Shown here piece after piece: positions 1-10,883 of a stretch of 64,000 nt of DNA (positions are counted from its first letter, which is position 1; each line of letters opens with the position of its first letter). This stretch comes from Adenophora triphylla var. japonica. Taxonomy: Eukaryota > Streptophyta > Magnoliopsida > Asterales > Campanulaceae. The notes under the pieces are model-generated. The model worked only from the letters and a program-made list of their open reading frames with translations, was not told the origin of the DNA and ran no database searches. The DNA is taken from positions 186,001 to 250,000 of the forward strand of contig JAFEMH010002554.1 in assembly GCA_022495995.1 (NCBI GenBank), read 5' to 3'. Both the position numbers and the translations under genes were made by a program.

Positions 1-553
1 TTTTTCTTTATTTTCATCTTGAACTTTGACCTCAAATTAAGTTGTTTTCTTAAAATTTTGAAAATTGTTATAAAATTGTTATTGATAATATTTTAATCAA
101 ATACAATTTTTTTTTAGAATTTCATGATACTTAAATTGTAATCAAATAAGAGTTCAATCAACATGACACAAAAAATGGGTTAATCGCAATATGGTCACTT
201 GAGTTTTATAAGTTTGTGCAATTGATTATTCATTTTGAAATTGGTATACTCCATTTCTTAGATTTATTAAATTGATACAATGTGATATAAAAATGTATGG
301 ACAATTAAAAAACTAATAAAATGCACATGACATTTTAAGGAGAAAACTTGTCATTTTGCCTAGACATTCGACGGTAAAAGTGAAAAATAAAATCAAATAT
401 GTCCCATGATAACTGTAACGAAATCTATAAACCCCATTAACATCACCACCACTACCAACTACCAACACAACCTTACAACCCACTACTTCAGCCACCCTCC
501 ACCACCACCCACCCATCCATCACCATTTTGCCATCATCAATTGCTTCATCATT
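1..553. other. AT-rich flank, possible MITE remnant at its start
   Basis: No gene is visible. The first 165 bases resemble a diverged relative of the Stowaway-like MITE at 62526-62759: a TTGAACTTTGACC block near the start, a ttattgataatatt core, and a reverse-like gagttcaatcaaca end near 150-165. The outer terminus would lie outside the window. Bases 440-530 are rich in CAC/ACC triplets and give an open frame that is only simple sequence. The segment ends at the target site of element A and continues at 10536. Confidence 0.4.
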
Positions 554-558
554 GTCAC

Positions 559-1159
559 TGTTTTGGTCAAATTTCAACAATTATATTTTTATGATGGGAA
601 AAGTGACTAAAGTGATATGAATCTAGGTACAATGACTATCAAGTTGAATAGAAATGGACACAAGATGTTTGTTGACTAGGGAAAGCCCTTGAACAACTTG
701 TTCTCCGGCACAAAACCCCGGGAGGATCTGGCTCCTGCCTTGACCGAGAGTTTACTAAGAATTCTCTTGAGATTACAATGCTAAGAGCGTATGAAAAAGG
801 GAGCTTAAGCTAGTGAAGAACGTGTGTGAAAATACAGTGTGTGTTCCCCTTTTATACCTCAAAAATAAAACTAATTAACAAAAAAGAGGATTATGGGCCT
901 ATAAACTCGGAATTAGGGTTGATCCTTGGAGATATATCCGCACTCGTTCGTTTGAGGAGGAGATAGTGATTTGTTTGCTGAAGAAACGTGGTTGACCTGG
1001 TCTTCGCTTTCTTTGGCATGATCCCTATAAAATAGGAATAGTGTTACTGGTCCCAACCTGTAGGAAACCAAGTGGTAAATGGAACAATTCAAGTTTGTTA
1101 GTACCAAGTTGTTAAGTGTAAGTTGTAAACATGTTGACCGAAAAATGTAGGGCCCAACA
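559..1159 (-). repeat. Element A 3' LTR
   Basis: Begins TGTTTTGGTC and ends GGGCCCAACA. It matches 9935-10535 along its full 601 bases, with four transition differences near 747, 897, 1041 and 1140. A TATA-like TATAAAAGGGG lies on the minus strand at about 846-856. Target duplication GTCAC precedes it at 554-558. Confidence 0.95.
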
Positions 1160-1178
1160 ATTGCCCCCAAACTTTTTG
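1160..1178 (-). other. Element A polypurine tract region
   Basis: Next to the 3' LTR the minus strand reads AAAGTTTGGGGGCAAT before the LTR start. This is a purine-rich tract in the place expected for plus-strand DNA priming. Confidence 0.7.
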
Positions 1179-1597
1179 AATTTAAAAATGAGGAATAGGA
1201 AGAGACAAAAGAATTCAAAAAGTTTGCCAAATAAGGAAAAAAAGATGACGGTTTTTAAGAGAGAAAAAAGGGACATAGGAATTTTAAAAAGCTTGTTAAA
1301 GGTGTGTGAGAAAACGGCGGTTTTTAAATGGAAAGAGACGTGATAGGACAGTTTGAGTGGTTTTCCAAAGCAAAAAGTTGTGTTGGTTTTAAAGTCCAAC
1401 CGCTTTTAAGTTCCCCACAAATAAATACACTCCTTTTCCAACTCTCCCTTTCACCAAATCAGAACAGTAATTTCAACGAAGGTTTTCTAGGGAGACCCAA
1501 GGAAGACGACCGGAGAGAGAACCAAAATAGAACTTTCTGGTGAGTTACTTGTTTCCTTTTCAATTCCATCTTTGAATCTTTGTTTTAAGCTTGAAAA

Positions 1598-3383
1598 ATG
1601 GGGAAGAGAAAGGTGGTAACTTTAATCGAGAGTGGAGAGGGTTTGCCCGCGGGTTTTCTCACCCAAAACATGCTGAAGAACCCTGAAAAGGAGAAGTGTA
1701 GAATCCCTGCTACTAATTTAGAAATCATCAAGAAGAATCATGCCATGGCATATGAAACTGAGTTTTTTACCCACCTTGACCTAACCCCAGAATGTTATTC
1801 CCCCGAATGGGTATGTTTCCCCGAATATCCCTTCACCATTGGTTTGAAATTCCCTTTCCCGATCTTAATCACCAAGTTCTTTGCTGCTACCAAACTTAAC
1901 TATGCCCAACTTATGCCCCAAGGTTGGAGAAGCCTACAAACCCTCGTAAGGTTAAATGCAGAAACAGAGTTGGAAATAGGTTTAGAGGAATTCGCTTTCA
2001 CAAATGAAATTAGGAGTTTTGGTTTAGGGAGGTATGGCTTTAGGGTTAGAACTGGTAGGATGTCCTTTCTAAATGACAATGTTGATACCGCTGATAGAGG
2101 GTGGAAGAACAAATTCTTTTTCGCCAAGAAGAGCACCCTGGTGAAGGATGAGGGTGCCAACTTCAAATGGAGGTCCCAAGGTAGTATAGGCAATTTTTTC
2201 TAATTCTAATTTCTCCTTAATCATGTAACTAATTCTCCAATTTTCTCTTTGGCTTAGTTGCGAAATTGGATGTGCTTTTCCCTTTTAAGGACAACACGGA
2301 GGAGAATGTGAGCAAGATTTATGATTTGGACCTGTTAGTGAGAACTTTTAAGGTACTACCAGTTCAATTTGTTGCAGATCAAGACGAGGAAGTTGGTCCT
2401 GAAGAAGTCCAAGAAACAAATCTTGAAGAAACTTTATCTGAGCCTACCCCAATGTCCACAGGTTAATTAAATACCTGAAATCTTTGCCTATCTCCAACTT
2501 GTTCTAATTCCTTTATTTTGTTCTAACTTTTCAACCTTTTGCAGCCACCCTCTCTAAGGACACCGTTAGTGCCGCCGGCCTACTTGCGGCTAGAGCAAAG
2601 AGTTTAGCAAGGCAAGACAGTAAGCCTCCTACTCCCGTGTCTGTTGTGGCTAGCTCCGATATAATTGCATCTAAGAAGAAGGGGGATGCGAAGAAGAGAA
2701 AGCTAGTGGATGCTGAAGCCACAGATACGAATGGTGACATGGATATGGGGAAGTTAGGTGAAAAGTTTAGAGCTGCTGTTGAGAAGGTAAAGATGAAGGG
2801 ACTTTTGAATTTTTCCAAGGAATTTGATAGAATATTAATGCTTTCTTTTATGCAGGAAATTATGATCCCTATTGTGGCCCACATTGATGCATTGAAGATC
2901 AAGGTGGCAAGGCTCAGTCATGAAGCTGCAGAATCAAAGAAGGAGGCCACAAAAAATGCCAAGGAAGTGGAGAAATGGAAGAAGGAAGCAAACAAGCATG
3001 CTGGTGAAATGGAAGGTTTGAGGAGGGATTTTGAACGCTTAGAAAAAGAAGTGGTAGCCATCAGGGCTGAGAACAAGGCTCACATGAAAGAACTTGCGGC
3101 TGCGGAGGGAAACTTTAAATTTCATGCCACCAAGACTTTGTTAGAGGCTCGAATTCAGATGATTGAAGAATATAAAAATGGGCAAGCCACAACTTGGAAC
3201 CTGGAGGACGAGAGAAAAGTTTTGGAGGACCATATTGGGGAGCCAGCGGATGCAGAAGAAGTGAATTCCGTGGCCCTGGAAGCCCTAGTTGATGATGCTA
3301 ACAAGGATCTGAACACCATAGTAGTTACTCCAAATGATCAAGGGGAGAAGACAACACTGGCGGCAGCAGGCCAAGAAGTTTGA
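1598..3383 (+). CDS. Element A antisense gene, Transposase_28-like, three exons
   Basis: The gene lies on the strand opposite to A's gag-pol, between integrase and the 3' LTR, the usual place for Tat-lineage antisense ORFs. I infer exons 1598-2180, 2258-2461 and 2545-3383. Both introns are GT-AG and splicing keeps one frame, giving about 541 residues. Near residues 60-110 a GL-FPFP block followed by LMPQGWRSL resembles the Transposase_28 (putative gypsy-type transposon) family. Exon 3 has a basic KKKGDAKKRK stretch and, at about residues 375-460, a Lys/Glu/Ala-rich likely coiled coil. ATG 1598 is chosen because it opens the longest spliced frame. There are no internal stops, unlike the gag-pol of the same element. 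The molecular function of this family is not established. Splicing is predicted, not shown. Confidence 0.7.
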
Positions 3384-3868
3384 AAAACATTTTAAAACTT
3401 TTGGGTATTTTTGGATAAAAAACAATTTTTGTGTACCTCTGTTGGTACAACAAATGGGGGGAGTGTCCCCAAAAACAAGGTTTTTTAGTTTGTAATGGCT
3501 CATAAGAGCCGAGACAATTTATTTGGGGGTACTAGGTTGGTCTAGTACTCCAAGCTTTTTAGGTTTTTAGGGACTTGTTGGCTTATCCAACTCGTCCTAT
3601 AGTTTGCAAAAAATCTTTTGGAAAACACTTAAGGGTTTTTTAGCAAAGTATCTTATGTCTCTGAGAGACGCTTGTTTGTTCTTTAGATAACATGTAAATG
3701 TTATAAACCGAAGGTAACATGAAAATGTTACAACCAATAGTTCACAACTTGAATAAGTGTGAAAACGTGCGCCCAGGCGAAGGTGTCAAAACCTTAATTC
3801 GTAAGAAAAGATGAATATCTTTTAACCATAAGTACCTTTGATCAGAGGTAATTCGTTTGAAGAGATAG
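3384..3868. other. Element A hypervariable 3' region, proximal part
   Basis: No gene is seen. This holds the likely 3' untranslated end of the antisense gene. From about 3690 to 3770 there are short repeated phrases (aacatgtaaatgttataa, then aacatgaaaatgttacaa). It leads into the 58-bp tandem array. Confidence 0.5.
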
Positions 3869-4140
3869 AACAAGTATCAGCCGTCCTGGCGTGTCAACAA
3901 GTTCTATCCCTCTCCAGCTAGAATTCCAACATGTATCAGCCGTACTGGCGTGTCAACATGTTGAAATTTTCTTCTTCAGGTTCAAACATGTATCAACCGT
4001 ACTGGCGTGTCAACATGCTTGACCTTTGTCCTCCTCAGGCTCAAACATGTATCAGCCGTACTGGCGTGTCAACATGTTTGTCCTGTTCCAGCTTAGGTCT
4101 CAACAAGTATCAGCCGTACTGGCGTGTCAATATGTTGAGC
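3869..4140 (+). repeat. Five-copy tandem repeat, unit about 58 bp
   Basis: A core reading tatcagccgtactggcgtgt starts at 3875, 3934, 3991, 4050 and 4108, giving spacings of 59, 57, 59 and 58 bases. Each core is framed by aacatg and catgtt, so the unit holds a short inverted repeat. The spacers between cores vary (agctagaattcc, cttcaggttcaa, cctcaggctcaa, agcttaggtctc). Tandem arrays in the 3' region are a known feature of Tat/Ogre elements and a known source of plant satellites. Confidence 0.9.
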
Positions 4141-4464
4141 CTACTCCGTTTGCTCAAGTTGCACCTCGCAAAACAAATTCATGTTAGGGTTGGGCGTCAG
4201 CATAGCTAACGCCCCTCCGACGTTCAAGTCAGTAATGTTTTAATAAGAGTAAAAAATTGAAATGCGTAATTGAACTTCGACATAAATTTAAACCGTACCT
4301 GAGGAGTCTTAGTTATAAATAACCAGACTTACATGAAATAAAGTTTCAAGTGGATAGCGTTCCAACTTCTAGGGATTCTGTCTCCACTCGGGGTTGACAA
4401 CCAGTATGCACCTTTGCCAGCTTCAGCATCGATGAGATATGGGCCTTCCCACTTGGGAGCCGCC
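4141..4464. other. Element A spacer between tandem array and integrase end
   Basis: No gene or repeat recognised. The minus-strand integrase frame may extend some codons into 4400-4464, where the minus strand still reads like a coding tail after a break. Confidence 0.4.
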
Positions 4465-5410
4465 TTACTCCGCATTCAATTCTCTTGTATTTTGAAATAC
4501 TTTTCTTAAAACTAAATCACCAACCTGGAACCTTCTAACTCTGACATTCTTGTTGTAAGACCTAGCAATTCGCTGCTGATAAGCTGCCATCCTTATCTTG
4601 GCTAAATCCCTGATCTCATCAATTGTATCTAAATCTTGAGTTAGCAAGAGGTTATTTTCATCTTGAGTCAATAAGCCATACCTTGATGTGGGGACTGTCG
4701 CTTCAACTGGAATCACAGCTTCAGCTCCGAATACTAAAGAATAGGGAGTTCTACCTGTGGCTCCTTTAGAAGTAGTTCTATCTGCCCATAGCACAAGTGG
4801 TAATTCTTCAACCCACTTTCCCTTCTTTTGATCTAGACGCTTTTTCAAGTTGTTGATGATCAACTTATTGCTTGACTCGCCTTGGCCATTGGCTTGAGGG
4901 TGGACAGTGTGGACATGATTAACTTGATGCCCCAAAGCACAAAAATCCCCGGTCTTTTTACTTATGAACTGTGACCCGTTGTCACATACAATCTCCGATG
5001 GTACACCAAACCTCGCTAATGATATTTTTCTTTAAAAATGAAATTACCTCTTTATCTCTTACTTGTACATAAGCTTCGCCTCGATCCATTTCGAGAAATA
5101 ATCGGTTAGAGCCAACATGAATACTTTGCCTCCCTGGAGCTTTAGGCAACTTGCCTACAATATCCATGCCCCACCGCATGAAAGGCCAAGATGAGACTAT
5201 AGGATGTAGAGGTTCGGCAAAGGTTGATGCAAGATGTTGCTATGTCTTTGGCGTGCATCACACTTCGTACGTAGCTCATGGCATCTCGACGCATGGTTGG
5301 CCAATAGTATCCCGTCTCGAGGGCCTTCGATGCTAATGCCTTTCCTCCGAATGGTTCCCACATATTCCTTCATGGATTTCTTTAAGCACCACTTCAACTT
5401 GATCGTTATC
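4465..5410 (-). pseudogene. Element A integrase (broken)
   Basis: Integrase inserts retrotransposon cDNA into host DNA. Fragments in different frames keep family marks. IHEGICGNH at about 5340-5375 and GYYWPTMRRDA at about 5290-5330 come from the zinc-binding region, whose Cys pair is scrambled. WGMDIVGKLPKAPG at about 5135-5175 carries the first catalytic Asp. HTVHPQANGQGESSNKL at about 4860-4910 carries the catalytic Glu. A C-terminal segment up to 4465 reads LPLVLWADRTTSKGATGRTP and RRFQVGDLVLRK. At least three frame changes separate the pieces, and the core around the second Asp is not readable. Confidence 0.85.
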
Positions 5411-5594
5411 GACACATCTCAAGTAATGTCCTGCAAAAGACTTCTTAAACAGCACATTATCTATCAAAACGAAAGTCGAAATACGAATCTTAAAAGATCT
5501 AACATTCTTAACATCGGGTGGAATAGTTCCAAGTTGAAGAAACTCAATTACAGGTTGGGTCCAAGAAGGTTTAGCATCTTGTGCCCCAGTAGAT

Positions 5595-6097
5595 GGTGTA
5601 ACCACTTGAATTTCCTCAACTTGGTCTATTGCCGGGTACTTAACATAAATAATGGGTATACTAGAATGCAACATTGATTTGCAAGTTGAACCCAAGTTAG
5701 CCAAGGCGTCTGCTTCTACGTTTTCTTCTCTAGGGACCTGTTCCAAAGAGAATGACAGAAATCTCGAAGCTAAAGCCTTAACATGTTGGAGGTACAAAGT
5801 CATCTTGGAATGCTTCGCCATATAACTGCCATTAAAGTGGTTAGCTAGCAATTGAGAGTCAACAAATACATTTAAATGTGTAATATTCAAACTCAAAGCT
5901 GTAGTTAAACCCATGATTAGGGCTTCATACTCAGCTTCATTATTCGTTGCACCGAATTCACAAGATACAAACTTGAGGTATGATATCACCTTGAGGGACT
6001 TTAGGACTATTCCCAACCCAATCCCTTTGGAATTTGAAGCTCCATCGATATACAATGTCCAAAATCTAGGAACAGCTTTACCTTCAAGTTGTTGCAC
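5595..6097 (-). pseudogene. Element A archaeal-type RNase H and linker
   Basis: An open segment reads LYIDGASNSKGIGLG (first Asp), NNEAEYEALIMGL (Glu), FVDSQLLANHF (Asp) and REENVEADALANL (last Asp). This is the extra RNase H typical of Tat elements, placed between the RT-linked RNase H and integrase. It would degrade the RNA strand of RNA:DNA hybrids during reverse transcription. The domain looks intact, but its frame is separated from RT upstream by a break between 6097 and 6282. The same open frame runs on to 5333, into the start of integrase. Confidence 0.85.
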
Positions 6098-6281
6098 TTC
6101 CAGCTCTACCTCAGCCGCAAACTTGGACCGAAGTCGCCTACAAAATCTTCTAGGGCCTGCGATTTGATGGCTATTCTTGGCTCATACGAAATGTCATACG
6201 TGCTCAACTTGATCGACCACTTGGCCAACTCCGCCCGACATCTCCGGCGTTCTCAACACATTTCTTATAGGATAATTAGTT

Positions 6282-7600
6282 CTAACAGCTTATGGAATGT
6301 GTTTCAAAATAATGACGTAATTTGGTGGCAGCAGTAGTTAAGGCTAATATTAATTTTTCAAGATGAGAGTACCTTGTTTCAGCATCCAATAAAGACTTAC
6401 TTACATAGTAAACAGGATGCTGTTCACCCTGGGTTTCCTTCACCAATATTGCACTAACAGCATTTTCAGATACAGCTAAGTATAAATAAAGATGCTCACC
6501 ATGTTCGGCTTTGGCGAGTAGGGGTGACGTCATCAAGTATTCTTTAAGTTGTTTGAAGGCGGCCTCATGTTGGTCAGTCCATTGAAAAAGTTTGTTTTTT
6601 CTTAATACTTCGTAGAATAACCTGCACTTATCAGATGATTTGGATATAAATCTATTCAAAGCTGCTACTCTACCTGTTAACCTTTGTACGTCCTTGACGT
6701 TTTTAGGGGATTCCAAGTTGAGAATGGCTTTGATTTGTTCGGGACTTGCTTCGATTCCCCTCTTGGTTACCATATATCCCAAGAATTTGCCTGCTCTAAC
6801 ACCGAAGTTGCACTTCACCGGATTGAGCTTCATGTTGAAGGCCTTCAAGATGTTGAATGCCTTAGCAAGGTGCTCCACATGATCCTCAATGTGCTTGGAT
6901 TTGACCACCATGTCGTCTATGTAGACCTCCATCGTCTTGCCAAGTTGGTCTTTGAACATTTTGTTCACTAACCTTTGATAGGTTTCCCCTGCATTTTTAA
7001 GACCAAAGGGCATAGAAATATAACAATATATACCTTCGAGTCATGAATGCCGTATCTTCTTGGTCCGAAGGCTCCATTTGAATTTGTTGATACCCTAATA
7101 TGCATCCATGAATGTCAAGATGTCGTGGCCGGCTGTCTCATCAACTAGAGAATCAATATGAGGGAGAGGGAATGGATCCTTTGGGCAGTGCCTTGTTCAA
7201 GTCGGTGAAGTCCACGCATACTCGCCACTTGCCATTCTTCTTCTCCACCACTACAACGTTAGCCAACCACCTTGGGTACTGAACTTCTCTGATCATCTTG
7301 GACTTTAGAAGCCTCTCAACTTCATCCTTTATGATCTGGTTCCGTTCCTGGGCGAACTTCCTTCTTTTTGACGGACAGACGGATGGTCGGATCGATGTTC
7401 AACTTGTGAGTAATAATATCCTTGCTTATCCCCGTCATGTCCTCATGTTTCCAAGCGAAACAAAGATTTCTGGCTTTTCAGAACTCGATCAACTCCTCTT
7501 CAATTTCGGAAGGTAGGTCTATCCCAACTTGCACTTGGGCCTCGTGGATTTGATGCATCAACAGAACGCTTTTTGTATCGTGCTCCACCGCTTCAAGAAT
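6282..7600 (-). pseudogene. Element A reverse transcriptase and first RNase H (broken)
   Basis: The open piece 6282-7013 starts MPFGLKNAGETYQR. It carries the catalytic YIDDMVVKS, then LGYMVTKRGIEASPEQ (thumb) and YYVSKSLLDAETRYSHLEKL (first RNase H). The upstream fingers and palm lie at 7014-7600 in shifted frames; VCVDFTDLNKALP is readable at about 7195-7235. So the domain is full length, but the frame is lost just before 7013. The best match is the Tat/Ogre type of Ty3/gypsy RT. Confidence 0.85.
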
Positions 7601-7624
7601 GTCCTGGGCCTTTTTCTTTAATTG

Positions 7625-8545
7625 CTATGCTTGCCGAGGGGTCGAGCTTGCTTTCATGTTGATCTTGTAACATTCCTTAGAGACTTGCTGGTTTCCCTTC
7701 AACTTGGCAACACCCCATGGTGTTGGAAACTTGACGCATTGATGGTAAGTCGATGGCACGGCCTTCATGTTGTGGATCCAAGGCCTTCCCAATATAACAT
7801 TGTACGAGGAAGAGCACTCAATCACACAAAACCTCTCCATGGAATTCATACCTTCTAGGTAGATGGGCAACTTGATCTCTCCGACCGTTTGCTTCACCTC
7901 ACCACTGAACCCTACCAGTACGGATGAATTCTTCACTACTTCGGACAGAGGGATGCCCATATCTTCAAGAGCATGAGTGAAGATGATGTTGACCGAACTG
8001 CCACCATCGATCAGAATCCGCTTGACCACACAATTAGCAATCTGCACCTGAACAACTAGACCATCATGATGAGGGTCCAACGTGTTGTCCTTATCTTCAT
8101 CTTCAAAGGAAATAACATGACCATCGGTGAAGTCACGACGCCTTGAAGGCAATTCTGATTGATCTTCCTTAGAGCTTTTGGCATGACGCTTGGCGGCAGA
8201 GTAAGTTGTGCCGCAAATATGAGACCCACCTGAGATAACATTCACTACCTTGGTGGCCGGAGGGGGTGCAACTTTCTCGGGCCTAGATTGCTCCTCTGAA
8301 CCAGGTTCTTTGGATTCACTCCTGACCCTCTTCTTGCCCAACAAATCCTTGAGAAGACCCTTGGACAATAAATGAGCAATCTCCTTCCTCAAGGCGAAAC
8401 AGTTCTCGGTGGTGTGCCCAAAATCTTCATGAAACGCGCACCACTTGGACTTGTCCTTCAAAGTTGTTGACTGGTCATTCTTCTTGGGCCATCTTGCTTT
8501 ATCTCCAAGATTTCCCATGGCGCACAAGATTCCTGCAATGTCCAC
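7625..8545 (-). CDS. Element A gag C-terminus (zinc-finger-like) and aspartic protease
   Basis: This 306-codon open segment starts with WCAFHEDFGHTTENC, a C-x2-H-x4-H-x4-C motif of the kind found at the end of plant Tat/Athila gag. A protease follows: LIDGGSSVNIIF carries the active-site Asp, and VILGRPWIHNMKAVPS is the conserved second half. In the element it would be part of the polyprotein, cutting gag and pol products. The frame differs from the gag frame at 8567-9130, so one shift separates them. B and C lack the zinc-finger-like motif. Confidence 0.8.
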   Translation of the reverse strand: MDIAGILCAMGNLGDKARWPKKNDQSTTLKDKSKWCAFHEDFGHTTENCFALRKEIAHLLSKGLLKDLLGKKRVRSESKEPGSEEQSRPEKVAPPPATKVVNVISGGSHICGTTYSAAKRHAKSSKEDQSELPSRRRDFTDGHVISFEDEDKDNTLDPHHDGLVVQVQIANCVVKRILIDGGSSVNIIFTHALEDMGIPLSEVVKNSSVLVGFSGEVKQTVGEIKLPIYLEGMNSMERFCVIECSSSYNVILGRPWIHNMKAVPSTYHQCVKFPTPWGVAKLKGNQQVSKECYKINMKASSTPRQA

Positions 8546-8566
8546 AGAAAAGCAATATTCAGAAAT

Positions 8567-9892
8567 TTATGGATAATCATTATCATCACCTTCCTGATCA
8601 TCATCTACAACATGAATTCTAGAAGGTTCAATTTTAACAGGGGGTTTGCCCCTGTTGGACTTAGGGTGATGGGAGTCCGATCGTCTGTCAGAGGGTTCAA
8701 ATAGAGGAGTAGGAGTCCTCCCAGTTGATTTCCCCATTGCCAAGCTATCTTCCTCCAATCGGATGTAAGGCAAGGCCCTGGTTCTGATTTCTTCAAGTTG
8801 TTTCGCAGGGGTCATCACCAACTCGTTGTAAAACAATGAGCTCTTCTTCAAGCCTATGCGGAATGCCTCCGTTGCTGTGGACACGTCCAAGTTGGGTATA
8901 GTCACTGCCTCCTTATTGAACCTGTGCAAATACTCTTTAAGATTTTCGTTAGGCTGTTGCACAATTCTATAAAGATCACTAGTCAACTTGTCAAATGCCC
9001 TGTTACATGAAAACTGATTAATGAACATATTGACAAGTTGAGCATAAGATGAAATAGAGTTTAGAGGAAGCCCTGTTAGCCATTTTAAGGCCGGTCCTGA
9101 CAAGGTTGAGCCAAAGCCCCCGCAAAACATGCTTCTTTAAACATAGGAGGGATACTTATGATATCCATTTGACTCCCGATACAAAGAACACGTGCTCTTT
9201 GGATCGGTACTCCCATCATACTTCTTCATATGAGGGATCTGAGAATTTCTTCGGGATCTCCACACCGGCTATTGCGCACAAAACGAGACTCGTTGTAGCA
9301 AGTTGGAGAGACTTGGTGATACGGCAAGTTGACTCCAGGCACGCTTCGGAGCAACTCCTTAATGGTTTGCATTTCCTTAACAAGTTGGTTCTCTGCGAAA
9401 AGAGGAGCATTATTAACTTGAGGTGCGAAAGTATCGAAAGCATTAAAGAAACTTCCTGTTTGCCCCACTGAGGGTGTAGCATAAGTGTAGCAAGATGATA
9501 GCGCGGATTGGCTAGCTGATAGGCCGAATCTTGGTTGCTCAATTGGAATGGATGTCACAATCGTGCTTTCCGCTGGCAAGGTGTTGGACATCGGGATATC
9601 TCCAACATGGCTCGATCCGTACTGCACCAAACAAAGATCTAGGAAGTAAAGGTGAAAACGGAGTGGATACTTGAATCTCCGCTTGCTTCCCTTTACGCAG
9701 ACTATCAATGGCATTGAATATCATGGTATTCGTACGCTCCTGATCATCCAACCGATCGCCTATTTTCTTCATCATGTCCGCCATGTTGGACATTATCTCC
9801 AAATTGACAGCTTCTGCACTTGGAGGAGGGTTGCCTTGGGCATTGGAAACAGGAAGCGGCCGACTCTGACTGCTGGAAGATGGATTAACCAT
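8567..9892 (-). pseudogene. Element A gag (broken)
   Basis: The likely start is the minus-strand ATG whose first base is 9892, reading MVNPSSSSQSRPLP. It lies 42 bases downstream of the 5' LTR and just beyond the primer site. The first frame runs to about 9540, the next to 9226, and the third from about 9130 to 8567. The third holds the capsid-type region GPALKWLTGLPLNSISSYAQL followed by LKEYLHRFNKEA, typical of the Retrotrans_gag family. At least two frame changes interrupt it. Gag would form the virus-like particle around element RNA. Confidence 0.85.
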
Positions 9893-9916
9893 TTCTACTT
9901 GAATAATCAAAGTTTC

Positions 9917-9933
9917 CCACAGACGGCGCCAAA
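9917..9933 (-). other. Element A primer binding site
   Basis: One base inside the 5' LTR the minus strand reads TGGCGCCGTCTGTGGG. From memory of plant tRNA ends, the first ten bases match the complement of the tRNA-Asp 3' end, with a partial match after that. Minus-strand cDNA synthesis would start here. Confidence 0.65.
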
Positions 9934-9934
9934 T

Positions 9935-10535
9935 TGTTTTGGTCAAATTTCAACAATTATATTTTTATGATGGGAAAAGTGACTAAAGTGATATGAATCT
10001 AGGTACAATGACTATCAAGTTGAATAGAAATGGACACAAGATGTTTGTTGACTAGGGAAAGCCCTTGAACAACTTGTTCTCCGGCACAAAACCCCGGGAG
10101 GATCTGGCTCCTGCCTTGACCGAAAGTTTACTAAGAATTCTCTTGAGATTACAATGCTAAGAGCGTATGAAAAAGGGAGCTTAAGCTAGTGAAGAACGTG
10201 TGTGAAAATACAGTGTGTGTTCCCCTTTTATACCTCAAAAATAAAACTAATTAACAAAAAAGAGGATTATGGACCTATAAACTCGGAATTAGGGTTGATC
10301 CTTGGAGATATATCCGCACTCGTTCGTTTGAGGAGGAGATAGTGATTTGTTTGCTGAAGAAACGTGGTTGACCTGGTCTTCGCTTTCTTTGGCATGATCC
10401 CTATAAAATAGGAATAGCGTTACTGGTCCCAACCTGTAGGAAACCAAGTGGTAAATGGAACAATTCAAGTTTGTTAGTACCAAGTTGTTAAGTGTAAGTT
10501 GTAAACATGTTGACCAAAAAATGTAGGGCCCAACA
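9935..10535 (-). repeat. Element A 5' LTR
   Basis: Full-length 601-bp partner of 559-1159 with four transitions between them. It is followed by the target duplication GTCAC at 10536-10540. The element promoter reads leftward from here; TATAAAAGGGG lies on the minus strand at about 10222-10232. Confidence 0.95.
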
Positions 10536-10540
10536 GTCAC

Positions 10541-10671
10541 TATCACTATTATTGAAACCATCTTCCTCTGCTGTCACCCCCACTCCAAGACAACACACCA
10601 GATAAAAAGCATATATACTTAGCACGTACATTAACACAAATTTATTCTCAAACTCATAAAGAGAATGATAA
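10541..10671. other. Continuation of the A insertion-site flank
   Basis: AT-rich sequence with no gene seen. It would have been continuous with 1-553 before element A inserted. Confidence 0.5.
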
Positions 10672-10883
10672 TGTATATTGTCTGGTAAATATTCTAGAAG
10701 ATTTGTATACTATTGTATATATTCTAAGAGATTGTCCATATCTTCTAGTTTGGTTAGGATATTTCTAATAATCATAATTAAAGTAGGTTTCTATATCTCA
10801 AAGGATTGTAACATGTATATATACGTATGAATAATTCAATAATACACAAGGTTGAATAATCCTTTATGGTATCAGAGCAGTAG
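10672..10883 (+). mobile_element. Copia-type LTR end with tRNA-Met primer site, truncated
   Basis: A short LTR-like stretch starts TGTATATTGTCTGG (start could be 10672 or 10679) and ends just before TGGTATCAGAGC at 10867-10878. That 12-mer is the classic primer site complementary to plant initiator tRNA-Met, used by many Ty1/copia and TRIM elements. The LTR would be about 190 bp. Only about 5 bases follow the primer site before the B-family LTR starts near 10884, so the body is missing. No second LTR was found in the window. Confidence 0.65.

Larger units (their letters stand above)
559..10535 (-). mobile_element. Element A: complete Tat-lineage Ty3/gypsy LTR retrotransposon
   Basis: This is a 9,977-bp element bounded by two 601-bp direct LTRs beginning TG and ending CA. 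It is flanked by the perfect 5-bp target duplication GTCAC at 554-558 and 10536-10540. Gag, protease, RT, RNase H, a second RNase H and integrase follow in that order on the minus strand, so the right LTR is the 5' LTR. The extra RNase H, the repeat-filled 3' region and the antisense gene place it in the Tat lineage. The LTRs differ at four positions, all transitions, so insertion is recent. The gag-pol frame nevertheless has at least six breaks. Confidence 0.95.

Noticed and set aside
3869..4140. CRISPR-like repeat and spacer look
   Set aside because: Spacers are related to each other, the DNA is eukaryotic, and it sits inside a retrotransposon 3' region.
3931..4209. Open frame with MYQPYWRVNML repeats
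   Set aside because: It is only the translation of the 58-bp tandem array. The units drift in frame between copies.
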